In this document: piece after piece, positions 24,812 through 32,793 of the stretch | How the letters are laid out: every line of letters starts with the position of its first letter | Position numbering within the stretch: the stretch's first letter is position 1 | Assembly (NCBI RefSeq): GCF_010723735.1 | Contig: NZ_BLLB01000002.1 | Coordinates: 4,712,001 to 4,776,000, forward strand | Direction of reading: 5' to 3' | Length of the DNA stretch: 64,000 nt | Source: Mycolicibacterium hippocampi | Lineage (GTDB): Bacteria > Actinomycetota > Actinomycetes > Mycobacteriales > Mycobacteriaceae | The notes under the pieces: model-generated | Databases searched by the model: none | What the model saw: the letters and a program-made list of their open reading frames with translations, nothing else | Told to the model about the DNA's origin: nothing | Made by a program: the position numbers and the translations under genes

Positions 24812-25989
24812 GCCGCGGCTCCCACTCGCTCTGGTTCGAATGCGTAGCCGTAGTCCGGTACCCCGGAACGCACGGCAACACGACGCAGCGCCAGCCGCCC
24901 CCGGTCGCCGATGTCGACCACCCCCGCAGGCGCGCCGGTGACCTTCACCAGTGCGCGCACCCCGACCCCGTCGAGGTCGACGATGACCAGCGAGTAGGGC
25001 GTCCGCAGACCGGGCACCGGGATGTTCACGGTGGTCTCGGTGTAGACCGTGCCGGTGCGCGGCAGCGGCACCAGCTCGTAATCGGTGGCCAGAGCGCCGT
25101 CGGAGCCGACCCGGTACCGCGGGGGGAAATCGAGCTCATCGGAGTCGGTGAACTGTCCTGCCTCCCAACGGACTTTCGCCTCGAAGGCCCGCTCATAGGC
25201 GGCTAGCGAGATCGGGATGTCCACGCCCGCCGTGAAAGAGCCTTCGGGCACCGCTCGAGGGCTGGGTTCCCGTCGGTGGATGAGCGCGGTGCCCCCACTG
25301 ACGGTGATGCCGGACAGGATCGCCTGTTCGACGGCGACCAGCGGCCCCGTGGCACCCCGTGCGGCCATTCCCGCCAGCGCGAACAGGCTCGAGCTGGCGC
25401 CCGCGGTCGGCAGTGCAGGCGGGTCCCCCAGACACAGATCGGCGGCGCGTTCATGGTCCACCCCGGCCACCGCGGCCGGCGTGTCCAGCCAGGCCGCGGC
25501 CAGCGAGGCGATCAATCCGCGCTCGTGCAGCAACCGCGGATCGCCGTAGTCATGGACATCGCCGGTGGATTTGCGGGTACGCACCGGCAGGCTGCGCGCG
25601 ACCCGGGCCGCCGTGCGCACCTGCAGCCCGTGTTCGGCTGTCAGGATCGCCGCGGCCCCAGCCGGTTCGAGGTCACTGCCGATGATCAACGTCCTGGGCC
25701 GCGCCGAGCTGAGAGCGTCGACGGTCGCCGGGGCACCGCCCAGCCGTTCGTCGACCTCCAGCTCGGGATCCAACCCCAGACCCGCGAGAAGAACCGCGGC
25801 GTTGCTGCTTTCCACCAGCGGGAGATCACGGCTGACGAACACCACACGCTCGACGGCACCGCCACCGGACAACGCCGCACGGCCCGCCTCGACGGCCATC
25901 GTGACGGCGTCTTCGTCGTCGCCGGCCACCCGCTGCAGGGGTGTACCCCAGCAAGGCAGGTAGGTGCCGACGGACACGACGTAGGGCAT
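24808..25989 (-). CDS. Ketosynthase/HMG-CoA-synthase-like domain fused to a DUF35 OB-fold
   Basis: A 393-residue protein. The first about 260 residues look like a degenerate beta-ketoacyl/HMG-CoA synthase half (YVVSVGTYLPCW start, alternating Gly/Ala-rich strands). The C-terminal 130 residues look like a DUF35 OB-fold (YTETTVNIPVP, VVDLDGVGVRALVKV). The Cys-rich zinc ribbon expected before the OB-fold is missing: the linker reads FEAKVRWEAGQFTDSDELDFPPRYRV with no cysteines. It probably forms a complex with the thiolase encoded 4 bases downstream. The ATG at 25989 has GGAGAG seven bases upstream; a much longer open frame upstream is antisense-type shadow over the CoA-transferase gene. Confidence 0.75.
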   Translation of the reverse strand: MPYVVSVGTYLPCWGTPLQRVAGDDEDAVTMAVEAGRAALSGGGAVERVVFVSRDLPLVESSNAAVLLAGLGLDPELEVDERLGGAPATVDALSSARPRTLIIGSDLEPAGAAAILTAEHGLQVRTAARVARSLPVRTRKSTGDVHDYGDPRLLHERGLIASLAAAWLDTPAAVAGVDHERAADLCLGDPPALPTAGASSSLFALAGMAARGATGPLVAVEQAILSGITVSGGTALIHRREPSPRAVPEGSFTAGVDIPISLAAYERAFEAKVRWEAGQFTDSDELDFPPRYRVGSDGALATDYELVPLPRTGTVYTETTVNIPVPGLRTPYSLVIVDLDGVGVRALVKVTGAPAGVVDIGDRGRLALRRVAVRSGVPDYGYAFEPERVGAAA

Positions 25990-26018
25990 GCTTGTCTCTC
26001 CAGTGGTGTGACGGTCGC

Positions 26019-27227
26019 TCAGGTGACGGCGCCGGCCGTCTTCAGCTCGATGATTCGGTCCCAATCGAGGCCCAGCTCCAGCAGGATCTCGTCGGTTTGC
26101 TCCGCGAAGCCTGGCGCCGGCCCCGATTGTGGTCCGGCGACGTCGAACTGCACCGGATTGGCCACCAATTCGAGTTCGCCTGCCCGAATGATGTATTCGT
26201 TTGCCCGGACCTGTGCGTCCTTGGCGGACTGCAGGGTGTCCTGCACCGGCGCCCATGGGCCGGCCAGTGTCGCGAAACGTTCGCTCCACTCGACCAGAGG
26301 GCGTTTCTTCATCGTCTCGGTGAGGATCTCGTTGGCCGCGGCGGTGTTCTCGGCGATCGCTTCGGCGGTGGCGAAGCGCGGGTCGTCGGCGAGTTCGTCG
26401 AGTTCCATGTGCCGGCACACATCGGCCCAGAACTTCGTGGGCTGCATCATGACAAATGAGATGTAGCGGTCGTCGGCGGTCGGATACAGGCCCACCAGCG
26501 GATTGATCGGTGACCCGTGCACCCCGGGCGGGAACGCCTCCATGCGCTCGCCGAGATGATTGGTCAGCGCCACCGTGTGCCCGAGCGACCACAGCCCGCT
26601 GCCGAGAAGCGAGACGTCCACCACCGAAGATTCGCCGGTCCGTTCGCGTTTGAGCAACGCCGCCGCGATGCCACCCGCGAGGTTGGTCCCGGAGATGGTG
26701 TCGCCGTAGGCCGGTCCGGGAGGCCCGATCATGCCCGGCATGTCGGGCGGGGTGATGGTGCGTGCGGTGCCGGCGCGGCACCAGAACGCGGTCATGTCGT
26801 AGCCGCCTTTGACCGCTTCTTCGCCGCGGGGCCCGAGCGCGCTTCCCCTGGCGTAGATGATGTCGGGATTGACCGCTCGGATGTCGTCGACGTCGATGCC
26901 GAACTTGTCGCGGTGACCGGGCAGAAAGCTGGTCAGGAACACGTCCGCGCGGCGGGCGAGGTCCAGGAGCACCTCTCTGCCCTCGGGCACCGACATGTCG
27001 AGTCCGATGCTGCGCTTGCCCCGGTTGGCGTGCTCGATGTTCGGGTTGGGATCCCCCTCGACCCGCAACAGCCCGGTCTGTCGCAGCCCTCGCTGCGGGT
27101 CACCGGTGACGGCGTGCTCGACCTTCACGACGTCGGCGCCCCACTCACCGAGCACCGCTCCGGCCGACGGGACGAACCCGTACATCGCGACCTCGAGGAC
27201 CCTGATTCCCTCCAGCGGGCGGCTCAT
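26019..27227 (-). CDS. CaiB/BaiF family (type III) CoA-transferase
   Basis: A 402-residue CoA-transferase that moves CoA between carboxylic acids. Family signatures are the N-terminal LEGIRVLEVA, WGADVVKVEH, NRGKRSIGLDMS, and an Asp-containing mid-region (GGYDMTAFW). AYGDTISG and PLVGLYPTADDRYI follow, and the domain is full length. The ATG overlaps the aldehyde dehydrogenase stop by 4 bases; 29 bases separate it from the next gene. Members also act as racemases; donor and acceptor are unknown. Confidence 0.9.
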   Translation of the reverse strand: MSRPLEGIRVLEVAMYGFVPSAGAVLGEWGADVVKVEHAVTGDPQRGLRQTGLLRVEGDPNPNIEHANRGKRSIGLDMSVPEGREVLLDLARRADVFLTSFLPGHRDKFGIDVDDIRAVNPDIIYARGSALGPRGEEAVKGGYDMTAFWCRAGTARTITPPDMPGMIGPPGPAYGDTISGTNLAGGIAAALLKRERTGESSVVDVSLLGSGLWSLGHTVALTNHLGERMEAFPPGVHGSPINPLVGLYPTADDRYISFVMMQPTKFWADVCRHMELDELADDPRFATAEAIAENTAAANEILTETMKKRPLVEWSERFATLAGPWAPVQDTLQSAKDAQVRANEYIIRAGELELVANPVQFDVAGPQSGPAPGFAEQTDEILLELGLDWDRIIELKTAGAVT

Positions 27228-28729
27228 GACGTCTCCCCGGCGAGAACGGTCGCGAAGGTTTTCGTCTCCAGGAACTCCGCGAGACCGGCCGTGCCCATCT
27301 CCCTGCCGATCCCCGACTGCTTGTAGCCGCCGAACGGGCTGTCCGGGCTGAAGTAGTTGCCGCCGTTGATCGAGAAGGTGCCGGTGCGGATGCGTCGTGC
27401 CACTGCCAGTGCCCGGTCCTCGCTGCCGAACACGGCGCCGGAAAGGCCGTAGATCGAGTTGTTCGCGATGCGCACGGCGTCGTCGTCGTCCTCATAGGCG
27501 ATCACGACCAGAACGGGTCCGAAAACCTCCTCCTGAGCGATCTCGCTGTCCGGGTCGACGTCGGCGAGCAACGTCGGGGTGTAGAAGTAGCCGGGGTCGA
27601 CCTTCTCGCCGCCCGTGACCAGAGTTGCCCCAGCGGCGACGGCTCTCTGGACCATGCCGTCGACCTTGTCGCGCTGCTTCTCGCTGATCAACGGACCCAT
27701 GTAGGTCTTGGGATCAGTGGGATCGCCGTACCGCACCATGCCGAAGTTGGTCTTGATCAACTCGACGATCTCGTCTTTGTGCTTCTTGGGCACCAGCAGC
27801 CGGGAGGTCAACGCGCAGCCCTGGCCTGCGTGGGTCACCATGCTGAACGCCGAGAACAGGGCCGCGGTACCGAAGTCGGCGTCGTCGAGCACGATCGCGG
27901 CCGACTTGCCGCCGAGTTCGAGGAACACCTTCTTGAGTGTTTCGCTGGCGGCGGCCATGATCCGGCGCCCGGTGGGCGTCGAACCGGTGAAGGTGACCAT
28001 GTCGACGTCCGGGCTGGTGGTGAGCACCGCGCCGACCTCGGGATCGGCGCCGGAGAGCACGTTGACGACGCCGGCCGGGATGTCGGTGTGGTTGGCGATG
28101 AGTTCACCCAACGCCAGGGTGATCAGCGGAGTGTCGGGCGCGGATTTCAACACGACGGTGCAACCCGCTGCCAGCGCGGGCGCCAGCTTGGCCAGCGCGA
28201 GCTGATTCGGATAGTTGTAGGCGATGATCGCCGCGACGACGCCTGCCGCTTCCTTCTCCACCCATCGGTGGTGCTGCATGCCGCGGCTGGAGATGTTGCC
28301 CAGATCCTCGGTCATCGGATAGTCCCGCAGCAGGTCGGCGTAGTAGCGCACGATGCCGATGGGCTGATCCAGCTGGGCGCCTTGGCAGAGCGTCTCGGTG
28401 GCTCCCACCTCGGCAATGGTCAGCGCGGCGAGTTCGTCGCGGTGGTCGACGAGGGCCTGGTGCAGCTGCTCGAGGCACCGGACGCGCAGCTCGGTATCGG
28501 TCGACCAGTCGGTGGTGTCGAACGCCTGGCGCGCCGCGGTCACCGCTGCCTGGGCGTCGGCGACCGTAGCGTCGGGTGCGTGTCCGAGCACCTCTCCGGT
28601 CGCCGGGTTGAGTGAGGGAAACGACCGATCGGTCTCGATCAGACGTCCGCCGATCAAGATGCGCCGACTGACGTGCGAGGGCCGCTCATAACCCTCACGA
28701 ACACCCGAGATCGTGGCTGTTTCCTGCAT
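27224..28729 (-). CDS. NAD(P)-dependent aldehyde dehydrogenase
   Basis: A 501-residue ALDH. The cofactor motif FTGSTPTGR, the catalytic glutamate motif LELGGKS and the nucleophile Cys305 in GQGCALTSR are all present, and the C-terminal FGGYKQSGIGRE is intact. It oxidises an aldehyde to the acid, plausibly before CoA loading by the next gene. Two adjacent ATGs (28732 and 28729) follow AGGAGG with very short spacing; the second is used here. It is the first gene of the operon that ends in mceF, and is divergent from an SDR operon. Confidence 0.9.
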   Translation of the reverse strand: MQETATISGVREGYERPSHVSRRILIGGRLIETDRSFPSLNPATGEVLGHAPDATVADAQAAVTAARQAFDTTDWSTDTELRVRCLEQLHQALVDHRDELAALTIAEVGATETLCQGAQLDQPIGIVRYYADLLRDYPMTEDLGNISSRGMQHHRWVEKEAAGVVAAIIAYNYPNQLALAKLAPALAAGCTVVLKSAPDTPLITLALGELIANHTDIPAGVVNVLSGADPEVGAVLTTSPDVDMVTFTGSTPTGRRIMAAASETLKKVFLELGGKSAAIVLDDADFGTAALFSAFSMVTHAGQGCALTSRLLVPKKHKDEIVELIKTNFGMVRYGDPTDPKTYMGPLISEKQRDKVDGMVQRAVAAGATLVTGGEKVDPGYFYTPTLLADVDPDSEIAQEEVFGPVLVVIAYEDDDDAVRIANNSIYGLSGAVFGSEDRALAVARRIRTGTFSINGGNYFSPDSPFGGYKQSGIGREMGTAGLAEFLETKTFATVLAGETS

Positions 28730-28780
28730 CATCCTCCTCAAGGACCTGTGACTTCAGCGCCTAGAAGTGGCTACTGTGAT

Positions 28781-28795
28781 GGAAACTGCATTCTC
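28781..28795. promoter_or_regulatory. Weak operator candidate GGAAAC-TGC-ATTCTC
   Basis: An intact ATTCTC half with a degenerate partner, 52 bp upstream of the aldehyde dehydrogenase start. A lone GAGAAC half-site also occurs at 28825-28830. It would serve the 12-gene mce operon. Confidence 0.4.
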
Positions 28796-28945
28796 ATCCT
28801 CGGCGAATCATACATTCGCGAGATGAGAACTCAAGAAAATAAGCGGAACCGTCACTGCCTGCGGAGAACGGTGCGACAATCGGCCGTCAAACGTCTCACC
28901 AGTGCGAACAGCCAGGCCCACATGTCTTGCGAGAGAGCAGTATGC

Positions 28946-28960
28946 GAGAGTACGGTTCTC
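28946..28960. promoter_or_regulatory. Operator candidate GAGAGT-ACG-GTTCTC
   Basis: A 15-bp inverted repeat with two deviations from the consensus, located upstream of the plus-strand SDR operon. Together with the site at 28781-28795 it brackets the divergent promoter region. Confidence 0.45.
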
Positions 28961-28983
28961 ATAATCGGAAGGATGATTCTTGG

Positions 28984-29025
28984 ATGACCAAGGATATCGA
29001 GAGCTCAGCCGGAGTCCACGAGTGA
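28984..29025 (+). CDS. Possible 13-residue leader ORF before an SDR gene
   Basis: The ATG at 28984 opens MTKDIESSAGVHE and its TGA overlaps the GTG start of the SDR (GTGA). It could be a leader peptide that couples translation, or simply a non-functional stretch. The weak point is that the GGAAGG element is about 11 bases upstream. Confidence 0.25.
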   Translation: MTKDIESSAGVHE

Positions 29026-29723
29026 AGAACGCGGTCGTGACCGGAGGTGGTTCGGGCATCGGAGCCGCCGTGGCAGACCGGCTGCGTGCGGACGGCCTGC
29101 GCGTGGCCACCCTCGACCTCAACCCCGGCGAGGAGAAATTCTCCTACACCGCCGACGTCACCGATCGGGCAGCGGTTGACGCCGCACTCGACGAGATCCG
29201 AACCGAGCTGGGTCCGGTCACCGTGCTCGTCAACGCCGCGGGGCTGGAACGGTTCAAGCGCTTCGTCGACCTCACGTTCGCCGACTGGCAGAAGGTCGTC
29301 GACGTCAATCTCAACGGCGTGTTCCACTGCGTCCAGGCCACCCTTCCCGACATGATCGACGCCGGCTGGGGACGCATCGTCAACATCTCCTCGTCGAGCA
29401 CACACTCAGGGCAGCCGTTCATGGCGCCCTACGTCGCGGCCAAGTCGGCGGTCAACGGCCTCACCAAGTCGCTGGCGCTGGAGTACGGGCCCGACGGCAT
29501 CACCGTCAACGCGGTCCCTCCCGGATTCATCGACACCCCGATGTTGCGCAAGGCCGAGGAGCGCGGATTCCTCGGTGACACCCAGAAGCAGATCGATGCG
29601 ACGCCGGTGCGCCGTATCGGCCGCCCCGAAGACATCGCCGCAGCATGCTCCTTCCTGATCTCGGAGGACGCCGGCTACATCACCGGACAGATCCTGGGCG
29701 TCAACGGCGGCCGGAACACCTGA
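29022..29723 (+). CDS. Short-chain dehydrogenase/reductase
   Basis: A 233-residue classical SDR. The Rossmann motif TGGGSGIG is near the N-terminus, NAAG in the middle, the catalytic Ser is in NISSSST, and YVAAK carries the catalytic Tyr and Lys. The C-terminus is GQILGVNGG. It oxidises or reduces an alcohol/ketone with NAD(P). The GTG at 29022 gives the usual short lead into the Rossmann motif and has GGAG upstream; a TTG at 28980 would add 14 residues. Starts a plus-strand operon with SDR, ferredoxin and P450. Closely related to the SDR at 57365-58108 (shared FVDxxxxxWQ, MISSSS/NISSSS and GITVN segments). Confidence 0.88.
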   Translation: MKNAVVTGGGSGIGAAVADRLRADGLRVATLDLNPGEEKFSYTADVTDRAAVDAALDEIRTELGPVTVLVNAAGLERFKRFVDLTFADWQKVVDVNLNGVFHCVQATLPDMIDAGWGRIVNISSSSTHSGQPFMAPYVAAKSAVNGLTKSLALEYGPDGITVNAVPPGFIDTPMLRKAEERGFLGDTQKQIDATPVRRIGRPEDIAAACSFLISEDAGYITGQILGVNGGRNT

Positions 29724-29768
29724 GACAAACCAGCACAACCACAAGAACTTTCGAAAGGACAACGGGTT

Positions 29769-30629
29769 ATGGGACGCGTTCAAGGAAAGGTCGCCTTCAT
29801 CACCGGCGCCGCGCGTGGACAGGGACGCAGTCATGCCGTCCGGCTGGCCGAAGAGGGCGCCGACATCATCGCGGTGGATCTGTGTGAGAACGTCGAGACC
29901 ATCGGCTATCCGATGGCGACCGCGGAAGATCTGGAGGAGACGGCCGCGTTCGTCGAGAAGACCGGCCAACGCGTCTACACCGCCAAGGCCGACGTCCGCG
30001 ACGCCGCACAGCTGAAGAAGGCACTCGAAGACGGGATCGCCCAAATGGGTGGCCTCGACATCGTCGTCGCCCAGGCGGGCATCGCCGGCATGAAGGGCGA
30101 TCCGCCGATGCAGGCGTGGACCGACGTGATCAACACCAACCTGGTCGGGACCATCAACGCCATCCAGGTGGCGCTGCCCCACCTCAAGGAAGGCGCATCG
30201 ATCGTCGCGACCGGCTCGACCGCCGCGCTGATGGACGCCCACAACAAGCCGAACCCGGGCAGCGACCCCGGCGGCATGGCCTACATGACGTCAAAACGCC
30301 TGCTGTCTCAGTACGTGCACGACCTGTCGACGAATCTGGCCGTCCGCGGGATTCGCGCCAATGTCGTACATCCGACGAACTGCAACACCGACATGCTGCA
30401 GAGCCCCCCGATGTACAAATCCTTCCGGCCCGATCTGGAGAACCCGACCCGCGCGGACGCCGAACCGGTCTTCGGAGTCCAGCAGGCCATGAAGGTCAAC
30501 TTCATCGAGCCCGAGGACATCAGCAACGCCATTCTGTGGCTGGTGTCCGACGAGGCCAGGTACGTCACCGGGATGCAGCTTCGCGTCGATGCCGGTGGCT
30601 ACCTGAAGTGGTACGACTGGCACGTTTAG
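29769..30629 (+). CDS. Mycofactocin-type SDR family oxidoreductase
   Basis: A 286-residue SDR with the features of mycofactocin-dependent dehydrogenases (carveol dehydrogenase-like). They are N-terminal GRVQGKVAFITGAARGQGRS, long insertions after the third strand (ENVETIGYPMATAEDLEET), catalytic YMTSK, the HPTNCNTDM segment, and MQLRVDAGG at the end. Such enzymes keep a tightly bound NAD that is recycled by the redox peptide mycofactocin; the mft genes are not in this window. It probably oxidises a hydroxyl made by the P450 two genes downstream. The ATG has GAAAGGA upstream. Confidence 0.88.
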   Translation: MGRVQGKVAFITGAARGQGRSHAVRLAEEGADIIAVDLCENVETIGYPMATAEDLEETAAFVEKTGQRVYTAKADVRDAAQLKKALEDGIAQMGGLDIVVAQAGIAGMKGDPPMQAWTDVINTNLVGTINAIQVALPHLKEGASIVATGSTAALMDAHNKPNPGSDPGGMAYMTSKRLLSQYVHDLSTNLAVRGIRANVVHPTNCNTDMLQSPPMYKSFRPDLENPTRADAEPVFGVQQAMKVNFIEPEDISNAILWLVSDEARYVTGMQLRVDAGGYLKWYDWHV

Positions 30630-30642
30630 GAAGGACGGCGAC

Positions 30643-30837
30643 TTGAAGGTTTTTGTGGACTCGGGACGATGCCAGGGGCACACGCTGTGTTCGATGATCG
30701 CGCCGGACTCCTTCGAGCTCAGCGATATCGACGGAACAGCGTCACCGGTCAACGAGGTCGTGCCGGTCGATCAGCAGGACGCGGTGCGCGAGGCCGCCCA
30801 CTCATGCCCGGAACAGGCCATCTCGATCGAAGAATGA
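30643..30837 (+). CDS. Ferredoxin (3Fe-4S type) for P450
   Basis: A 64-residue acidic ferredoxin with Cys10, Cys16 and Cys55 (CQGHTLC and CPEQAI). This three-cysteine CxxxxxC...CP pattern fits the [3Fe-4S] ferredoxins that deliver electrons to mycobacterial P450s. The start is TTG with AAGGA upstream. It is immediately followed (1 base) by the P450 gene. Confidence 0.9.
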   Translation: MKVFVDSGRCQGHTLCSMIAPDSFELSDIDGTASPVNEVVPVDQQDAVREAAHSCPEQAISIEE

Positions 30838-30838
30838 C

Positions 30839-32257
30839 GTGTCCGATCGCTGTCAACAACAGCAAATGCACAGAGAGAAGACCGCTTTGAGTGTCGACGA
30901 CGTCGTGAACGGCACCGCCGACGACAACCACCGCAAGAGCACCTATCACTTCGACAGGCACACGCCCGAGTACCGGTTGCAGTTCGAGAAGATCACCGAG
31001 GAGATGCAGAGCAAGTGTCCGCTCGCGTGGACGGACACCTACGACGGGCACTGGGTGGCCGCCGACAGCAAGCACGTCTTCGAGCTCGCCCGCTGCCCGG
31101 TGGTGTCCAACCATCACGACATCAGCGGTGAGACGCCGTTCAAGGGCATCACCATCCCGAAGGCCAGTCGCGCCACCGTCGTTCGCGGCGGCATCCTCGA
31201 GATGGACGAACCCGAGCACAGTACCTACCGCGGCGCGCTGAACCCCTATCTCTCCCCCGCAGCGATCAAGCGCTGGGAACCGTTCGTCGACGAGATCACC
31301 CGCGCCGCACTCGACGAGCACATCGCGTCGGGTCGGATCGATTTCGTCGAAGACCTCGCCAACGTCGTACCGGCGGTCTTCACCCTGGCGATGATGGGCA
31401 TCGACCTGAAGAAGTGGAACGTCTACAGCGAGCCCACTCACGCCTCGGTTTACACCCCCGAACACGCACCGGAGCGCGAGAAGATCAACGAGCAGCACCG
31501 GGAGATGGGCATCGATCTCATCAACAACATGATGGAGATCCGCGAGAACCCCCGGCCCGGGTTGGTCAATGCGTTGCTGCAGTTGCGAATCGACGGCGAG
31601 CCGGCCCCCGATATGGAGATCCTGGGCAACCTGGGGCTGATCATCGGCGGCGGCTTCGACACCACCACGGCGCTCACCGCACACGCATTGGAGTGGCTCG
31701 GTGAGCACCCCGACGAGCGCGACCGCCTCAGCAGGGAGCGCGACAAGCTGTTGCACCCCGCCACCGAGGAGTTCCTCCGCTTCTTCACCCCGGCCCCCGG
31801 CGACGGTCGGACGTTCGCCGAGGACGTCGAGGTCGCGGGCCAGCAGTTCAAGCAGTTCGAGCGACTGTGGCTGTCGTGGGCGATGGCCAACCGCGACCCC
31901 TCGGTGTTCGAGAACCCGAACGAGATCGTGATGGACCGGAAGGGCAACAGGCACTTCAGCTTCGGTATCGGCGTGCACCGCTGTGTGGGTTCCAACGTCG
32001 CGCGCACCGTGTTCAAGTCGATGCTCACCGCCGTGCTCGACCGGATGCCCGACTATGTGTGCGACCCCGAGGGCACTGTGCACTACGACACCATCGGCGT
32101 CATCCAGGGCATGCGAAACCTGCCGGCCACCTTCACTCCGGGCAAGCCGCAGGGTCCAGGGTTGGACGAGACACTGGAGAAACTCCAACGCATCTGCAAC
32201 GAGCAGGAGCTCGCGCGGCCGATCACCGAGCGCAAGGAAGCAGCCGTCATCGATTGA
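30839..32257 (+). CDS. Cytochrome P450
   Basis: A 472-residue P450 by the GTG start at 30839; an ATG at 30866 or a TTG at 30887 are alternatives, and the N-terminal 16 residues are uncertain. The I-helix motif is GGGFDTTT, ExxR is EEFLR, and the heme loop is FSFGIGVHRCVG with axial Cys382. It is distinct in sequence from the other four P450s in the window, with a C-terminal extension after the heme domain (GPGLDETLEKLQRICNEQEL). Works with the adjacent ferredoxin; substrate unknown. Confidence 0.9.
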   Translation: MSDRCQQQQMHREKTALSVDDVVNGTADDNHRKSTYHFDRHTPEYRLQFEKITEEMQSKCPLAWTDTYDGHWVAADSKHVFELARCPVVSNHHDISGETPFKGITIPKASRATVVRGGILEMDEPEHSTYRGALNPYLSPAAIKRWEPFVDEITRAALDEHIASGRIDFVEDLANVVPAVFTLAMMGIDLKKWNVYSEPTHASVYTPEHAPEREKINEQHREMGIDLINNMMEIRENPRPGLVNALLQLRIDGEPAPDMEILGNLGLIIGGGFDTTTALTAHALEWLGEHPDERDRLSRERDKLLHPATEEFLRFFTPAPGDGRTFAEDVEVAGQQFKQFERLWLSWAMANRDPSVFENPNEIVMDRKGNRHFSFGIGVHRCVGSNVARTVFKSMLTAVLDRMPDYVCDPEGTVHYDTIGVIQGMRNLPATFTPGKPQGPGLDETLEKLQRICNEQELARPITERKEAAVID

Positions 32258-32337
32258 CCGTCCGAACCGGCCCGCAATCCGCGGCGGGGTGGTTCGATGG
32301 ATGGCGGCGGGGAGCAGAAGAAGGGCAGCACAGGGTC

Positions 32338-32778
32338 ATGAAGCTCAGCAGGATCGGGTCCGCGGCGGCCGCGCTCATGGCGATGGCGACGCTTCTCGCG
32401 CCACCGTCGTCGGCGGCCGGGATGCAGTTGGGCAACTACGACCTCTGGACCAACCGGTATACCCAGGCGTCGTGGTTCTGGTTCATCAGTACCTGCACCC
32501 CCGACAAGAACCCGGACTGCATCAGGGTCGCCGCGCGGCCGCGGCTGAAGTTCTACGCGTACTACGAGAGCAGGACGTACCTGGTGGACGGACGGTACAC
32601 ATTCACCGTCGACGTCCCCGACGGGCTACGCTGCTGGGGACACAACATGCCCACGCGCGAAACGTACTCGTGGGACGCGACCACGCTGCTGGGCACGATC
32701 GACTCGAAGTTCGACGTCGGCTGCAACAACGGTCCGCCGGGAACCCAGTTCTGGACCTTCAAGCTCCAGCGACTGTGA
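32338..32778 (+). CDS. Small exported protein of unknown function
   Basis: A 146-residue protein with a signal peptide (RIGSAAAALMAMATLLAPPSSAAG). The mature domain has four cysteines (STCTPDKNPDC, RCWGH, VGCNN), many aromatic residues, and the ordering YDLWTNRYTQASW. It resembles the secreted protein at 13721-14242 in type (small, cysteine-paired, Trp/Tyr-rich), though not clearly homologous. The ATG at 32338 is the first that gives a signal peptide. Eighty bases after the P450. Confidence 0.75.
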   Translation: MKLSRIGSAAAALMAMATLLAPPSSAAGMQLGNYDLWTNRYTQASWFWFISTCTPDKNPDCIRVAARPRLKFYAYYESRTYLVDGRYTFTVDVPDGLRCWGHNMPTRETYSWDATTLLGTIDSKFDVGCNNGPPGTQFWTFKLQRL

Positions 32779-32793
32779 TCACGAGTCGCCGGC

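Noticed and set aside
26019-26781. Long N-terminal extension of the ketosynthase/OB-fold gene
   Set aside because: The extension overlaps the CoA-transferase gene in another frame and has shadow-like composition; the ATG at 25989 has a good ribosome site.
28741-28980. Coding sequence in the aldh/SDR divergent gap
   Set aside because: Only short open frames without motifs are present; the content is better explained by two operator candidates and promoters.
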